Origin: an uncultured Sutterella sp.
Lineage (GTDB): Bacteria; Pseudomonadota; Gammaproteobacteria; Burkholderiales; Burkholderiaceae_F
Direction: 5' to 3'
Length of the DNA stretch: 64,000 nucleotides
NCBI GenBank assembly: GCA_900545335.1
Contig: UQYP01000008.1
Span: forward strand, 1-64,000
The translations under genes and the position numbers were made by a program. Below the pieces are notes generated by a model, which did not search any database, was not told the origin of the DNA, and saw only the letters and a program-made list of their open reading frames with translations. Within the stretch, counting starts at the first letter, position 1, and every line of letters begins with the position of its first letter. Below, piece by piece: positions 1-5,914 of the stretch.

Positions 1-54
1 ATTTGAAGCATTTGCTACAGGTCTAAACCCGTAGATTGCCCCCGTGTTGTTTGG
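1..54 (-). CDS. Silent tail-tip cassette 0 (partial, cut by window edge)
   Basis: First 18 codons of a leftward cassette beginning PNNTG. All 54 bases are identical to 2318-2371, the head of cassette 10, so this is a second copy of that cassette. The rest lies beyond the left edge. Confidence 0.8.
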
Positions 55-68
55 CACTTGGCCAAACA
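48..68. repeat. Head-to-head site S1
   Basis: TGTTTGG, 7-bp spacer CACTTGG, CCAAACA. The spacer is the exact reverse complement of the one in S6 (2365-2385), although the left flanking cassette head is the same. Confidence 0.85.
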
Positions 69-307
69 CAACAGGTGTTTTCTGGGATCTTTTGACTTCA
101 CTGAGTGACGTTACTTCTATGGGATCCGCTTCCGGTGTTTTTCGAACAGGAGCAAAACCGGATAACTTACTGTTTACATCAACACAACGAACAGAACTCG
201 GAGATGTTGATGGAATCAGTTTAGATCTGTCGAGGAGTTCGTCTTTGTACTCCGGAACAAAACTTCAATCACCAGCACTTCAGGCCTTACCGTGCATTAG
301 ATTCTGA
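62..307 (+). CDS. Silent tail-tip cassette 1
   Basis: 81-residue alternative C-terminus starting PNTTGVF and ending LPCIRF. It carries the family's late motif SSLYSGTKLQSPALQ. It has no convincing start codon or RBS of its own and overlaps cassette 2 by 11 bp tail to tail. It would be expressed only after inversion onto the constant part at 5619-5912. Confidence 0.85.
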   Translation, partial: PNTTGVFWDLLTSLSDVTSMGSASGVFRTGAKPDNLLFTSTQRTELGDVDGISLDLSRSSSLYSGTKLQSPALQALPCIRF

Positions 308-533
308 TACAAGCGAGGCACTGTAGCGCAGGACTCTGAACAGAGTTCCCGCTGTAAGTTGCATTGGCTTTTGACGCCTTGAAAACAAAGCCGTCAATGC
401 CGTCCATGTAATTAGTTGCATAGCCAACCGCTTCGCTTCGACCTTTGTCGAAACACCCAGAAACGCTGGGACCGAGTTCCGCATATTCTTTATTTTGGGA
501 AGGGACATTCCACACATCGCCCTGGATGTTTGG
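297..533 (-). CDS. Silent tail-tip cassette 2
   Basis: 78-residue leftward tip starting PNIQGDVW and ending LACIRI, with the motif NATYSGNSVQSPALQ. No start signal is seen. Head joined to cassette 3 at S2, tail overlapping cassette 1. Confidence 0.85.
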   Translation of the reverse strand, partial: PNIQGDVWNVPSQNKEYAELGPSVSGCFDKGRSEAVGYATNYMDGIDGFVFKASKANATYSGNSVQSPALQCLACIRI

Positions 534-548
534 GGCCAGTCCCAAACA
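527..548. repeat. Head-to-head site S2
   Basis: TGTTTGG, 8-bp spacer GGCCAGTC, CCAAACA; separates cassettes 2 and 3. Confidence 0.85.
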
Positions 549-772
549 TTAGTGGTGATTCTGATAACGGTGGCGAATCGAGCCACGACTACAACCCCAA
601 TGGAGTTTTTTATTCACGTATTGTTGCTGAAGGTGAAGCAATGTCATATCGTCCAGAAAACAATACAAACATAGAGGTTATTTGTCTCGATGCGACAAGA
701 GTCTCGAGTATCTATAACGGTACGAAACTTCAGCCTTCTGCGTTACAGACACTTGCATGCATCAAGATCTAG
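542..772 (+). CDS. Silent tail-tip cassette 3
   Basis: 76-residue tip starting PNISGDSDNGG and ending LACIKI, with the motif SSIYNGTKLQPSALQ. It overlaps cassette 4 by 4 bp at the stop codons. No start signal of its own. Confidence 0.85.
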   Translation, partial: PNISGDSDNGGESSHDYNPNGVFYSRIVAEGEAMSYRPENNTNIEVICLDATRVSSIYNGTKLQPSALQTLACIKI

Positions 773-1017
773 TATCTAATGCATGGCAACGCATTGAGCG
801 CTTTGGGCTGGACAATATTGCCCGTGTAAGTAGCATTGGCTGAACTTAAACTAAAAACCATTTCAATGTCACGATGTGAGTCTGGAGTGTCGTTTTGGCC
901 TGGAATCTCTCGATAGGTCCCCTCCCACGTTACTCTGAATGGATAACTGCAAGAGTGACCTGAATCTTGGATATTTCGCCAATCAACAAACGCTCCCATT
1001 TTACCTGTAATGTTTGG
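769..1017 (-). CDS. Silent tail-tip cassette 4
   Basis: 82-residue tip starting PNITGKMGAFVDW and ending LPCIRY, with the motif NATYTGNIVQPKALN. An internal ATG gives a shorter apparent reading frame, but the family alignment begins at the PN codons in S3. Confidence 0.85.
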   Translation of the reverse strand, partial: PNITGKMGAFVDWRNIQDSGHSCSYPFRVTWEGTYREIPGQNDTPDSHRDIEMVFSLSSANATYTGNIVQPKALNALPCIRY

Positions 1018-1032
1018 CCATCAGTCCAAACA
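1011..1032. repeat. Head-to-head site S3
   Basis: TGTTTGG, 8-bp spacer CCATCAGT, CCAAACA; separates cassettes 4 and 5. Confidence 0.85.
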
Positions 1033-1259
1033 TCTCAGGTTATTTTTCAGTTGACCGATGTGGTTTCTATGCTGAAGATACATCGGGAAGCTATAGTGCT
1101 CCTTTCTATTTGAGAGCCTCTGGTTTTACTGGTGTGACACAGGAACTCGGTACAAAAGCTGTTTCTGTAAACATGGATCTTTCAAGATCAAGTTCTTTAT
1201 TTAAAGGATCAAAGTTTCAACCTTCTGCCCTACAGATGCTTGCGTGCATCAGAATCTAA
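1026..1259 (+). CDS. Silent tail-tip cassette 5
   Basis: 77-residue tip starting PNISGYFSVD and ending LACIRI, with the motif SSLFKGSKFQPSALQ. Tail overlaps cassette 6 by 11 bp. Confidence 0.85.
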   Translation, partial: PNISGYFSVDRCGFYAEDTSGSYSAPFYLRASGFTGVTQELGTKAVSVNMDLSRSSSLFKGSKFQPSALQMLACIRI

Positions 1260-1479
1260 TGCACGGCAAAACTTGTAGCGCTGAAGGCTGATGTTTTGAG
1301 CCAACGTACAGAGAATTTACTTTATTTGCGTTCATCAATAGTTCGCCAGAGTAAATAGTTGTTGCCTGGATTGTTTCGTAGTAAATGTCCGAAGATCCAG
1401 AAGAATCCCGATAGAAAGCTCCTGAAGTTCCATCATACGATGAAGCCTTATACAAAGTAGCTGCGCCTTGAATGTTTGG
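1249..1479 (-). CDS. Silent tail-tip cassette 6
   Basis: 76-residue tip starting PNIQGAATLYK and ending LPCIRF, with the motif NSLYVGSKHQPSALQ. Its mid-region (GELLMNANK) departs from the usual F-D-A-S-R pattern. Confidence 0.85.
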   Translation of the reverse strand, partial: PNIQGAATLYKASSYDGTSGAFYRDSSGSSDIYYETIQATTIYSGELLMNANKVNSLYVGSKHQPSALQVLPCIRF

Positions 1480-1493
1480 TTTGACTCCAAACA
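1473..1493. repeat. Head-to-head site S4
   Basis: TGTTTGG, 7-bp spacer TTTGACT, CCAAACA; separates cassettes 6 and 7. Confidence 0.85.
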
Positions 1494-1708
1494 TAAAGGG
1501 CTATTTCTTCACGACTGGCCAAGAAGGTGACACTGCAGGCGGCACTTTTGAAATACTAGAGCATCGCCTCAACTATGCATTCCCGGCTTATGGAGACTAT
1601 TTAGGTCAACAAAACATTAGCTTTTCAGCTTTTGCAAATTCCCAGCTATATTCCGGATCGTCTGTTCAGCCGAAAGCCCTCCAAGTTTTGCCTTGCATTA
1701 GAACCTAA
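1487..1708 (+). CDS. Silent tail-tip cassette 7
   Basis: 73-residue tip starting PNIKGYFFTTG and ending LPCIRT, with the motif SQLYSGSSVQPKALQ. Tail overlaps cassette 8 by 11 bp. Confidence 0.85.
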   Translation, partial: PNIKGYFFTTGQEGDTAGGTFEILEHRLNYAFPAYGDYLGQQNISFSAFANSQLYSGSSVQPKALQVLPCIRT

Positions 1709-1916
1709 TGCACGCCAAACATTGAAGAGCGGAAGGCTGCATTTTGTTCCCGCTATACAAAACAGATGACCTTGAGGCATCAATGGTAGTCTTACCAGAA
1801 ATTAGCGACGAAGAACCAATCGCTGATGACGATTCAGCATCTTGCATATAAAAGCATCCTGTTGAGCCATCGTGAGATTCGAAAATTACTGCTCGGTGCG
1901 CTCCCTGAATGTTTGG
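1698..1916 (-). CDS. Silent tail-tip cassette 8 (no ATG)
   Basis: 72-residue tip found by translating the minus strand through S5. It starts PNIQGAHRAV, contains TIDASRSSVLYSGNKMQ and ends LACIRF. It has no in-frame ATG near its head, so ORF callers that need a start miss it. This supports the view that cassettes are read only as fusions. Confidence 0.85.
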   Translation of the reverse strand, partial: PNIQGAHRAVIFESHDGSTGCFYMQDAESSSAIGSSSLISGKTTIDASRSSVLYSGNKMQPSALQCLACIRF

Positions 1917-1926
1917 TGGCCAAACA
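1910..1926. repeat. Head-to-head site S5 (short spacer)
   Basis: TGTTTGG, 3-bp spacer TGG, CCAAACA; separates cassettes 8 and 9. Confidence 0.85.
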
Positions 1927-2147
1927 TCTCGGGTGGCATGACAATGTATCGAGGCTCTTCAGGCGATGGTCAATACGGCGCTTTTCAGCGTGAAAGCGGA
2001 GACAGTACTAATTACACAATGCTTGAAGCTCGATCTCCTGCATATGGCGCAGTGCTCAATTTCAGTGCATCGGCATCGAACTCGATTTACTCTGGATCTT
2101 CTGTGCAAACTAAAGCGATTTCAGTTCTTGCCTGCATCCGTTTCTAG
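1920..2147 (+). CDS. Silent tail-tip cassette 9
   Basis: 75-residue tip starting PNISGGMTMYRG and ending LACIRF, with the motif NSIYSGSSVQTKAIS. Overlaps cassette 10 by 4 bp. Confidence 0.85.
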   Translation, partial: PNISGGMTMYRGSSGDGQYGAFQRESGDSTNYTMLEARSPAYGAVLNFSASASNSIYSGSSVQTKAISVLACIRF

Positions 2148-2371
2148 GTTCGGATGCAAGCGAGAGCTTGTAAGGCGGAAGGCTGTAGCTTAGTCCCTGA
2201 ATATGTTGCATTTCCTTTTGAGAAGTTAATTGTGAAGCCACCCCATGAGTTCCAAGCTCCATCAAGGGCGCATCCTTGATACCTCGCATCAGCCCCGTCA
2301 AGGACACCTTCACCGGGATTTGAAGCATTTGCTACAGGTCTAAACCCGTAGATTGCCCCCGTGTTGTTTGG
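2144..2371 (-). CDS. Silent tail-tip cassette 10
   Basis: 75-residue tip starting PNNTGAIYGF and ending LACIRT, with the motif NATYSGTKLQPSALQ. Its first 54 bases recur exactly at 1-54, the only visible duplication of a cassette head. Confidence 0.85.
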   Translation of the reverse strand, partial: PNNTGAIYGFRPVANASNPGEGVLDGADARYQGCALDGAWNSWGGFTINFSKGNATYSGTKLQPSALQALACIRT

Positions 2372-2385
2372 CCAAGTGCCAAACA
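2365..2385. repeat. Head-to-head site S6
   Basis: TGTTTGG, 7-bp spacer CCAAGTG (reverse complement of the S1 spacer), CCAAACA; separates cassettes 10 and 11. Confidence 0.85.
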
Positions 2386-2639
2386 TAAAAGGTAAATTCG
2401 GAAATTTAATATGCCGTGGTACTGAAGCAAAAGCTGGAACGATGGGAACTGCATACGAAGCTTTTTATGTCCCTGGTGGTTCAATGGGCGAAATCAACTA
2501 TATTGATGATTTTTCAGCCGCCGGCCAAGGACAAAATAATGACAGCATCGGGTTCGATGCTTCAAGATATTCAACACTCTTTAACGGGTCTGCCATGCAA
2601 ACAAAAGCGTTGCAAGTACTACCTTGCATCCGTTGTTAA
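2379..2639 (+). CDS. Silent tail-tip cassette 11
   Basis: 86 residues, the longest tip, starting PNIKGKFGNL and ending LPCIRC, with the motif STLFNGSAMQTKALQ. Overlaps cassette 12 by 4 bp. Confidence 0.85.
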   Translation, partial: PNIKGKFGNLICRGTEAKAGTMGTAYEAFYVPGGSMGEINYIDDFSAAGQGQNNDSIGFDASRYSTLFNGSAMQTKALQVLPCIRC

Positions 2640-2869
2640 ACGCGGATACAGGCGAGTACTTGAACTGCTGATACTTGAAGTTTGTCACTGTCATACAAGT
2701 TAGAACATCTAGAAGCGTCAAATGCTTTATCTGCAACACAATTACTTTCTGCGACATCATTAATAGAAAGTAGTTTGTGAGTGTCATCATAGATCCAGTA
2801 TGCAGCACCGTATGCCGTGGCATCAGATGATGCTGCATAGTTGAAGCTCCAATTGCCTGTCATGTTTGG
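2636..2869 (-). CDS. Silent tail-tip cassette 12
   Basis: 77-residue tip starting PNMTGNWSFNY and ending LACIRV. The late motif is diverged (SNLYDSDKLQVSAVQ), lacking the usual Y-S-G. Confidence 0.83.
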   Translation of the reverse strand, partial: PNMTGNWSFNYAASSDATAYGAAYWIYDDTHKLLSINDVAESNCVADKAFDASRCSNLYDSDKLQVSAVQVLACIRV

Positions 2870-2879
2870 CCACCAAACA
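2863..2879. repeat. Head-to-head site S7 (short spacer)
   Basis: TGTTTGG, 3-bp spacer CCA, CCAAACA; separates cassettes 12 and 13. Confidence 0.85.
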
Positions 2880-3112
2880 TTACAGGCCGATTCTGGGATT
2901 TAGCAGGAGTTTTGACTACAAGAATGGGCACTGGAAGCGGATGTTTTTCATCACCAACTGACGGAAACAGTGCAATCTCTCTTGCCGATGTCTCAACGCC
3001 TCAACCGACGGGTGATGGGATGGATTTCGATGCGAGTAAATCATCAAGTGTTTACTTTGGATCAACAATGCAACCTGCCGCGCTCCAAGCGTTACCGTGC
3101 ATCAAACTCTGA
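2873..3112 (+). CDS. Silent tail-tip cassette 13
   Basis: 79-residue tip starting PNITGRFWDLAG and ending LPCIKL, with the motif SSVYFGSTMQPAALQ. The open frame runs unbroken from S7 through an internal TTG. Overlaps cassette 14 by 11 bp. Confidence 0.85.
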   Translation, partial: PNITGRFWDLAGVLTTRMGTGSGCFSSPTDGNSAISLADVSTPQPTGDGMDFDASKSSSVYFGSTMQPAALQALPCIKL

Positions 3113-3329
3113 TGCATGGTAACACATGGAGTGCAGAGGCTTGCAGTTTATTCCCCGAATATGTTGAGTTAGCATTGGCAGCGTTTAAAGTAACGCCAAA
3201 GGCCATGCCTCCAGACTGTATATCCCAAGGAGCTTCGCCACCGCTGTCACCGTTTGCTGAGAAGCAACCGCTAACGGATTCAAAAATGCTAGTACGTTTT
3301 ACGACCTGAAAATAACCGTTGATGTTTGG
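3102..3329 (-). CDS. Silent tail-tip cassette 14 (no ATG at head)
   Basis: 75-residue tip read by hand: starts PNINGYFQVVKRT, contains FESVSGCFSANGDSGG and NSTYSGNKLQASALH, ends LPCIRV. No start codon lies near its head. Confidence 0.85.
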   Translation of the reverse strand, partial: PNINGYFQVVKRTSIFESVSGCFSANGDSGGEAPWDIQSGGMAFGVTLNAANANSTYSGNKLQASALHVLPCIRV

Positions 3330-3339
3330 TGGCCAAACA
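3323..3339. repeat. Head-to-head site S8 (short spacer)
   Basis: TGTTTGG, 3-bp spacer TGG, CCAAACA; separates cassettes 14 and 15. Confidence 0.85.
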
Positions 3340-3575
3340 TCTCAGGAACAATTTTCGCTCGATTGACCAATACTGGCTCTGAAGTGAACTGGGGCAGTGG
3401 CGTATTTTCAAATGAGACAGTTCACAGCGACAGCGAACAAGAACGACTGCAACCCACATTAAGCGAGAACAATCTTGTGCACATTAAGATGTCTGCGACA
3501 TCAGCAAATGCCTTATATTCTGGGCAGAACTTTCAACTACCGTCAATTCAAGTCATGGCTTGCATTAGAGTTTGA
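3333..3575 (+). CDS. Silent tail-tip cassette 15
   Basis: 80-residue tip starting PNISGTIFARL and ending MACIRV, with the motif NALYSGQNFQLPSIQ. Overlaps cassette 16 by 11 bp. Confidence 0.85.
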   Translation, partial: PNISGTIFARLTNTGSEVNWGSGVFSNETVHSDSEQERLQPTLSENNLVHIKMSATSANALYSGQNFQLPSIQVMACIRV

Positions 3576-3804
3576 TGCAAGCAAGTATTTGTAATGCGGC
3601 CGGTTGCATCTTATTTCCTGCATAGAGTGAACTTGACAATGAAAGATCCAAAGTTGCAGATTTGTACTTTGTATTATCTGACGATTTACCATCAGTCCAA
3701 TCTGCCGATGCATCCTCATTTCCACGAACATTCCCTCTAAATGCTCCATTAACAATAGAAAAGAGACCTACGTCGGTCCATCCGAAAGTGCCCGTGCTGT
3801 TTGG
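3565..3804 (-). CDS. Silent tail-tip cassette 16 (no ATG at head)
   Basis: 79-residue tip read by hand: starts PNSTGTFGWTDVG, contains TLDLSLSSSLYAGNKMQ, ends LACIKL. Confidence 0.85.
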   Translation of the reverse strand, partial: PNSTGTFGWTDVGLFSIVNGAFRGNVRGNEDASADWTDGKSSDNTKYKSATLDLSLSSSLYAGNKMQPAALQILACIKL

Positions 3805-3814
3805 CGACCAAACA
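3798..3814. repeat. Head-to-head site S9 (short spacer)
   Basis: TGTTTGG, 3-bp spacer CGA, CCAAACA. Both flanking heads read PNSTG rather than PNI. Confidence 0.85.
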
Positions 3815-4044
3815 GCACAGGCGGATGGGCAGCTCTAAGAAATGCATCGGCATATAACGAAGGAGAGGTTATCGAGTTTGGATTCGTGAATACAGGCATT
3901 GGCTCAAAATCTTTTTCGATCGGTTCAGGTTCGGCTTTTGCTCAGTGCAACTATGGGGTGGATCTAAGTCGCAGTAGTCAAATATATAGCGGTTCTAAAA
4001 TGCAACCAGAAGCACTTCAAACCCTCCCATGTATCAGAATTTGA
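3808..4044 (+). CDS. Silent tail-tip cassette 17 (no ATG at head)
   Basis: 78-residue tip read by hand: starts PNSTGGWAALRN, contains VDLSRSSQIYSGSKMQ, ends LPCIRI. Overlaps cassette 18 by 11 bp. Confidence 0.85.
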   Translation, partial: PNSTGGWAALRNASAYNEGEVIEFGFVNTGIGSKSFSIGSGSAFAQCNYGVDLSRSSQIYSGSKMQPEALQTLPCIRI

Positions 4045-4276
4045 TACAAGGTAAAGCGTTCAATCCCTTCGGCTGTACAGATGACCCTGAATACATCGAT
4101 GAAGATCTTGACGCATTGAAAGTGATGACATTGTGGTCTCCAACACGGGAAGCATCCATTGCCCATAGAACTCTATCTTGGCTGGGTGCCCTTCCGCTGC
4201 TCCAGAAAGCATTTGTGCCTTCTGTCGGCCAGAGCGCATCAGAGCGTCTATCTTCGAAACCTCCTTGAATGTTTGG
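4034..4276 (-). CDS. Silent tail-tip cassette 18
   Basis: 80-residue tip starting PNIQGGFEDRR and ending LPCIKF, with the motif SSMYSGSSVQPKGLN. Confidence 0.85.
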   Translation of the reverse strand, partial: PNIQGGFEDRRSDALWPTEGTNAFWSSGRAPSQDRVLWAMDASRVGDHNVITFNASRSSSMYSGSSVQPKGLNALPCIKF

Positions 4277-4291
4277 CCACCAGACCAAACA
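4270..4291. repeat. Head-to-head site S10
   Basis: TGTTTGG, 8-bp spacer CCACCAGA, CCAAACA; separates cassettes 18 and 19. Confidence 0.85.
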
Positions 4292-4500
4292 TTCAAGGCG
4301 TGTTTTGCAGTATTGGTACCTATTCTGGAGGTGCTATCCAATATGGAGACAAGTACAGCACGACCTCGAAAGGTAAAGGCGAGCCAGACGATCATTCAAT
4401 GATGGACAAATCTTTCGATGCGTCAAGATCGTCTAGCATTTTTGGCGGATCCTCGTTACAACCGAAGGCTCTATCTGTCCTGCCATGTATTCGCATTTAA
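4285..4500 (+). CDS. Silent tail-tip cassette 19
   Basis: 71-residue tip starting PNIQGVFCSIG and ending LPCIRI, with the motif SSIFGGSSLQPKALS. Overlaps cassette 20 by 4 bp. Confidence 0.85.
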   Translation, partial: PNIQGVFCSIGTYSGGAIQYGDKYSTTSKGKGEPDDHSMMDKSFDASRSSSIFGGSSLQPKALSVLPCIRI

Positions 4501-4742
4501 CACCGAATACAAGCTAGAACTTGAAGGGCTTTAGGCTGAACTACGTTTCCGGAATAAGTAACGTTCGACTTGGAAGCGTCAAAACGAAAATCTTGCGTTG
4601 TTTTCCATTGAGTATCTTCGTTGATTTGCACAATACTTTGCTCTTGCAGAGAGACCAACGTTATCGCTCCGTCCCAATGAATGCTGAAATCATTCGGTAC
4701 ATTGCCTATCCCATACGAGTTCAAGAAACCATTGATGTTTGG
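4497..4742 (-). CDS. Silent tail-tip cassette 20
   Basis: 81-residue tip starting PNINGFLNSYG and ending LACIRC, with the motif NVTYSGNVVQPKALQ. Confidence 0.85.
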   Translation of the reverse strand, partial: PNINGFLNSYGIGNVPNDFSIHWDGAITLVSLQEQSIVQINEDTQWKTTQDFRFDASKSNVTYSGNVVQPKALQVLACIRC

Positions 4743-4756
4743 AGCAAGTCCAAACA
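4736..4756. repeat. Head-to-head site S11
   Basis: TGTTTGG, 7-bp spacer AGCAAGT, CCAAACA; separates cassettes 20 and 21. Confidence 0.85.
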
Positions 4757-4968
4757 TCGGCGGTGGTTTCGGATATTTGATTGCCGTTCAGAACTGGGGC
4801 ATCAACGGAGCGTTCTCGTTTGGCAGTACTGAAGATGGAAGCTCGTCTTTTGATACGTCAGGACAACACGCGGGGGTGTTCTTCTCTGCTAGAAACTCTT
4901 CATCCGTATACAACGGTGAAACTTTACAACCCAGTGCGTTGCAAGCCCTGCCGTGTATCAGAACTTGA
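4750..4968 (+). CDS. Silent tail-tip cassette 21
   Basis: 72-residue tip starting PNIGGGFGYLI and ending LPCIRT, with the motif SSVYNGETLQPSALQ. Overlaps cassette 22 by 11 bp. Confidence 0.85.
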   Translation, partial: PNIGGGFGYLIAVQNWGINGAFSFGSTEDGSSSFDTSGQHAGVFFSARNSSSVYNGETLQPSALQALPCIRT

Positions 4969-5185
4969 TACACGGCAAAGCAAACAACCCCTTTGGTTGA
5001 ACGGTACTACCAGAATAAATGCTGTTCGAGTTTGATGCATTAAAGTAGATATTAACCGATTTGTCAGTTGCCGCTCCGTTGTAGCCAGAACCGTCTTGAA
5101 TTCTTGATGCTATAGCACCGTTTGAGCGATCGACTCCGCCGAGAGTAATGGTGTGAAGTCTGTCAGAACTGCCCTGTATGTTTGG
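4958..5185 (-). CDS. Silent tail-tip cassette 22
   Basis: 75-residue tip starting PNIQGSSDRLH and ending LPCIKF, with the motif NSIYSGSTVQPKGLF. Confidence 0.85.
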   Translation of the reverse strand, partial: PNIQGSSDRLHTITLGGVDRSNGAIASRIQDGSGYNGAATDKSVNIYFNASNSNSIYSGSTVQPKGLFALPCIKF

Positions 5186-5200
5186 TCGCATGGCCAAACA
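5179..5200. repeat. Head-to-head site S12
   Basis: TGTTTGG, 8-bp spacer TCGCATGG, CCAAACA; separates cassettes 22 and 23. Confidence 0.85.
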
Positions 5201-5415
5201 TGAGCGGGACTCTGAATGATTTAATGACAAACGGATCGGACGGCTGCAGTGGTGCTTTTAGTACAGAAGATTCGTGGGATGCTGGTTTAAATCGAGCTTC
5301 AGGCTCTACAAAAGTCGCGTATTTTCGGTTCAACGCAGGTGATAGTAATGCAATATATTCCGGCTTAAGCGTTCAGAGTCCGGCATTACAATGCCTTGCA
5401 TGCATCAGAGTCTAA
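5194..5415 (+). CDS. Silent tail-tip cassette 23
   Basis: 73-residue tip starting PNMSGTLNDLM and ending LACIRV, with the motif NAIYSGLSVQSPALQ. It overlaps the stop of the expressed tip gene by 4 bp. An inversion between S12 and S13 would place it directly behind the constant domain. Confidence 0.85.
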   Translation, partial: PNMSGTLNDLMTNGSDGCSGAFSTEDSWDAGLNRASGSTKVAYFRFNAGDSNAIYSGLSVQSPALQCLACIRV

Positions 5416-5912
5416 CAACGGATACACGGGAGAACTTGTAAAGCGCTTGGCTGCAACTTGCTGCCGCTGTACACAGTTGAAGATTTATTTGCAGCAAAAT
5501 CGATGTAATACATACCATTCCCTGAACTCGATAATTCTGACCAACCATATTGCTCAAGCACCGAAAAAGCACCGGTTGGATTGCTGCCGAATGCGAGTAA
5601 CGTTCCAAAGATGTTTGGTAATTGGGCTTCGAGCGTTTTTCCGACCTGTGAAGTGTCGGTTGTCATCTGAATACAGAGGTCTTCAATTTCAGGAAGCTCA
5701 ACCCATTTACGACCGTCAGAATCCGCCCCATTGTTGAAATTCGGATTTGCGGCCAGTACAGGATAAAGACGGGGGAACTCATCTTCATAAATCTTGATGT
5801 GGTCGTAGACAATAAAACCTTCAGGCGCCTCGATGCCTTGATAAGCGATAATCGTTCCGGGAGGCATGATCATGTCAGCAAATTTGTCAAGGATTTTGTC
5901 TTCGTAACTCAT
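5412..5912 (-). CDS. Phage tail collar/tip protein (constant N-terminus plus currently expressed cassette)
   Basis: A 166-residue protein, the only array member with a proper start. Residues 1-98 are constant; a tail-collar-like segment near residues 17-32 (PPGTIIAYQGIEAPEG) resembles short tail-fibre collar proteins. Residues 99-166 are cassette 24, starting PNIFGTLLAFG and ending LPCIRC. The constant part runs into the cassette as ...EAQL-PNIFG, with CCAAACAT at the join. It lies 2 bp downstream of the chaperone-like gene in the late tail operon. I infer that the variable end contacts the host surface, so switching would change receptor specificity. That it is virion-associated rests on position and the collar-like motif. 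Confidence 0.8.
   Translation of the reverse strand: MSYEDKILDKFADMIMPPGTIIAYQGIEAPEGFIVYDHIKIYEDEFPRLYPVLAANPNFNNGADSDGRKWVELPEIEDLCIQMTTDTSQVGKTLEAQLPNIFGTLLAFGSNPTGAFSVLEQYGWSELSSSGNGMYYIDFAANKSSTVYSGSKLQPSALQVLPCIRC
5612..5632 (-). repeat. Expression-site junction S13 (half site)
   Basis: Only the cassette-side arm TGTTTGG (5612-5618) is present. The other side is coding sequence of the constant domain (TAATTGGGC...), not CCAAACA. Strand exchange must therefore occur in or next to the CCAAACAT arm to keep frame. Confidence 0.75.
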
Positions 5913-5914
5913 GA

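Larger units (their letters stand above)
1..5618. repeat. Invertible tail-tip cassette array (shufflon-like)
   Basis: Twenty-four complete cassettes and one partial one, each encoding 68-86 residues, alternate in orientation. All begin with a Pro-Asn-x-x-Gly codon run on CCAAAC and nearly all end in (L)xC-I-(R/K)-x-stop. Heads meet at TGTTTGG/CCAAACA inverted repeats; tails overlap by 4 or 11 bp. Only the last (5412-5618, minus) is fused to a constant N-terminus and has a start signal. Every cassette measured from its CCA codon to its stop is a multiple of three, which confirms the shared frame. The architecture matches multi-segment inversion systems (R64 shufflon, p15B Min) in principle; the recombinase is not in the window. 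Confidence 0.93.

Noticed and set aside
287..586. Alternative-frame open reading frames inside the cassettes (also 1966-2193, 2416-2703, 4060-4395 and others)
   Set aside because: Shadows of the cassette frame; they lack the PN...CIR family pattern.
1..5618. CRISPR array
   Set aside because: Repeated short palindromes at regular spacing look similar, but the spaces are 440-500 bp, all are open reading frames of one family, and no cas gene is present.
1..5912. Diversity-generating retroelement acting on the tail tip
   Set aside because: There is no reverse transcriptase or template repeat, and the tips differ throughout rather than only at adenine positions.
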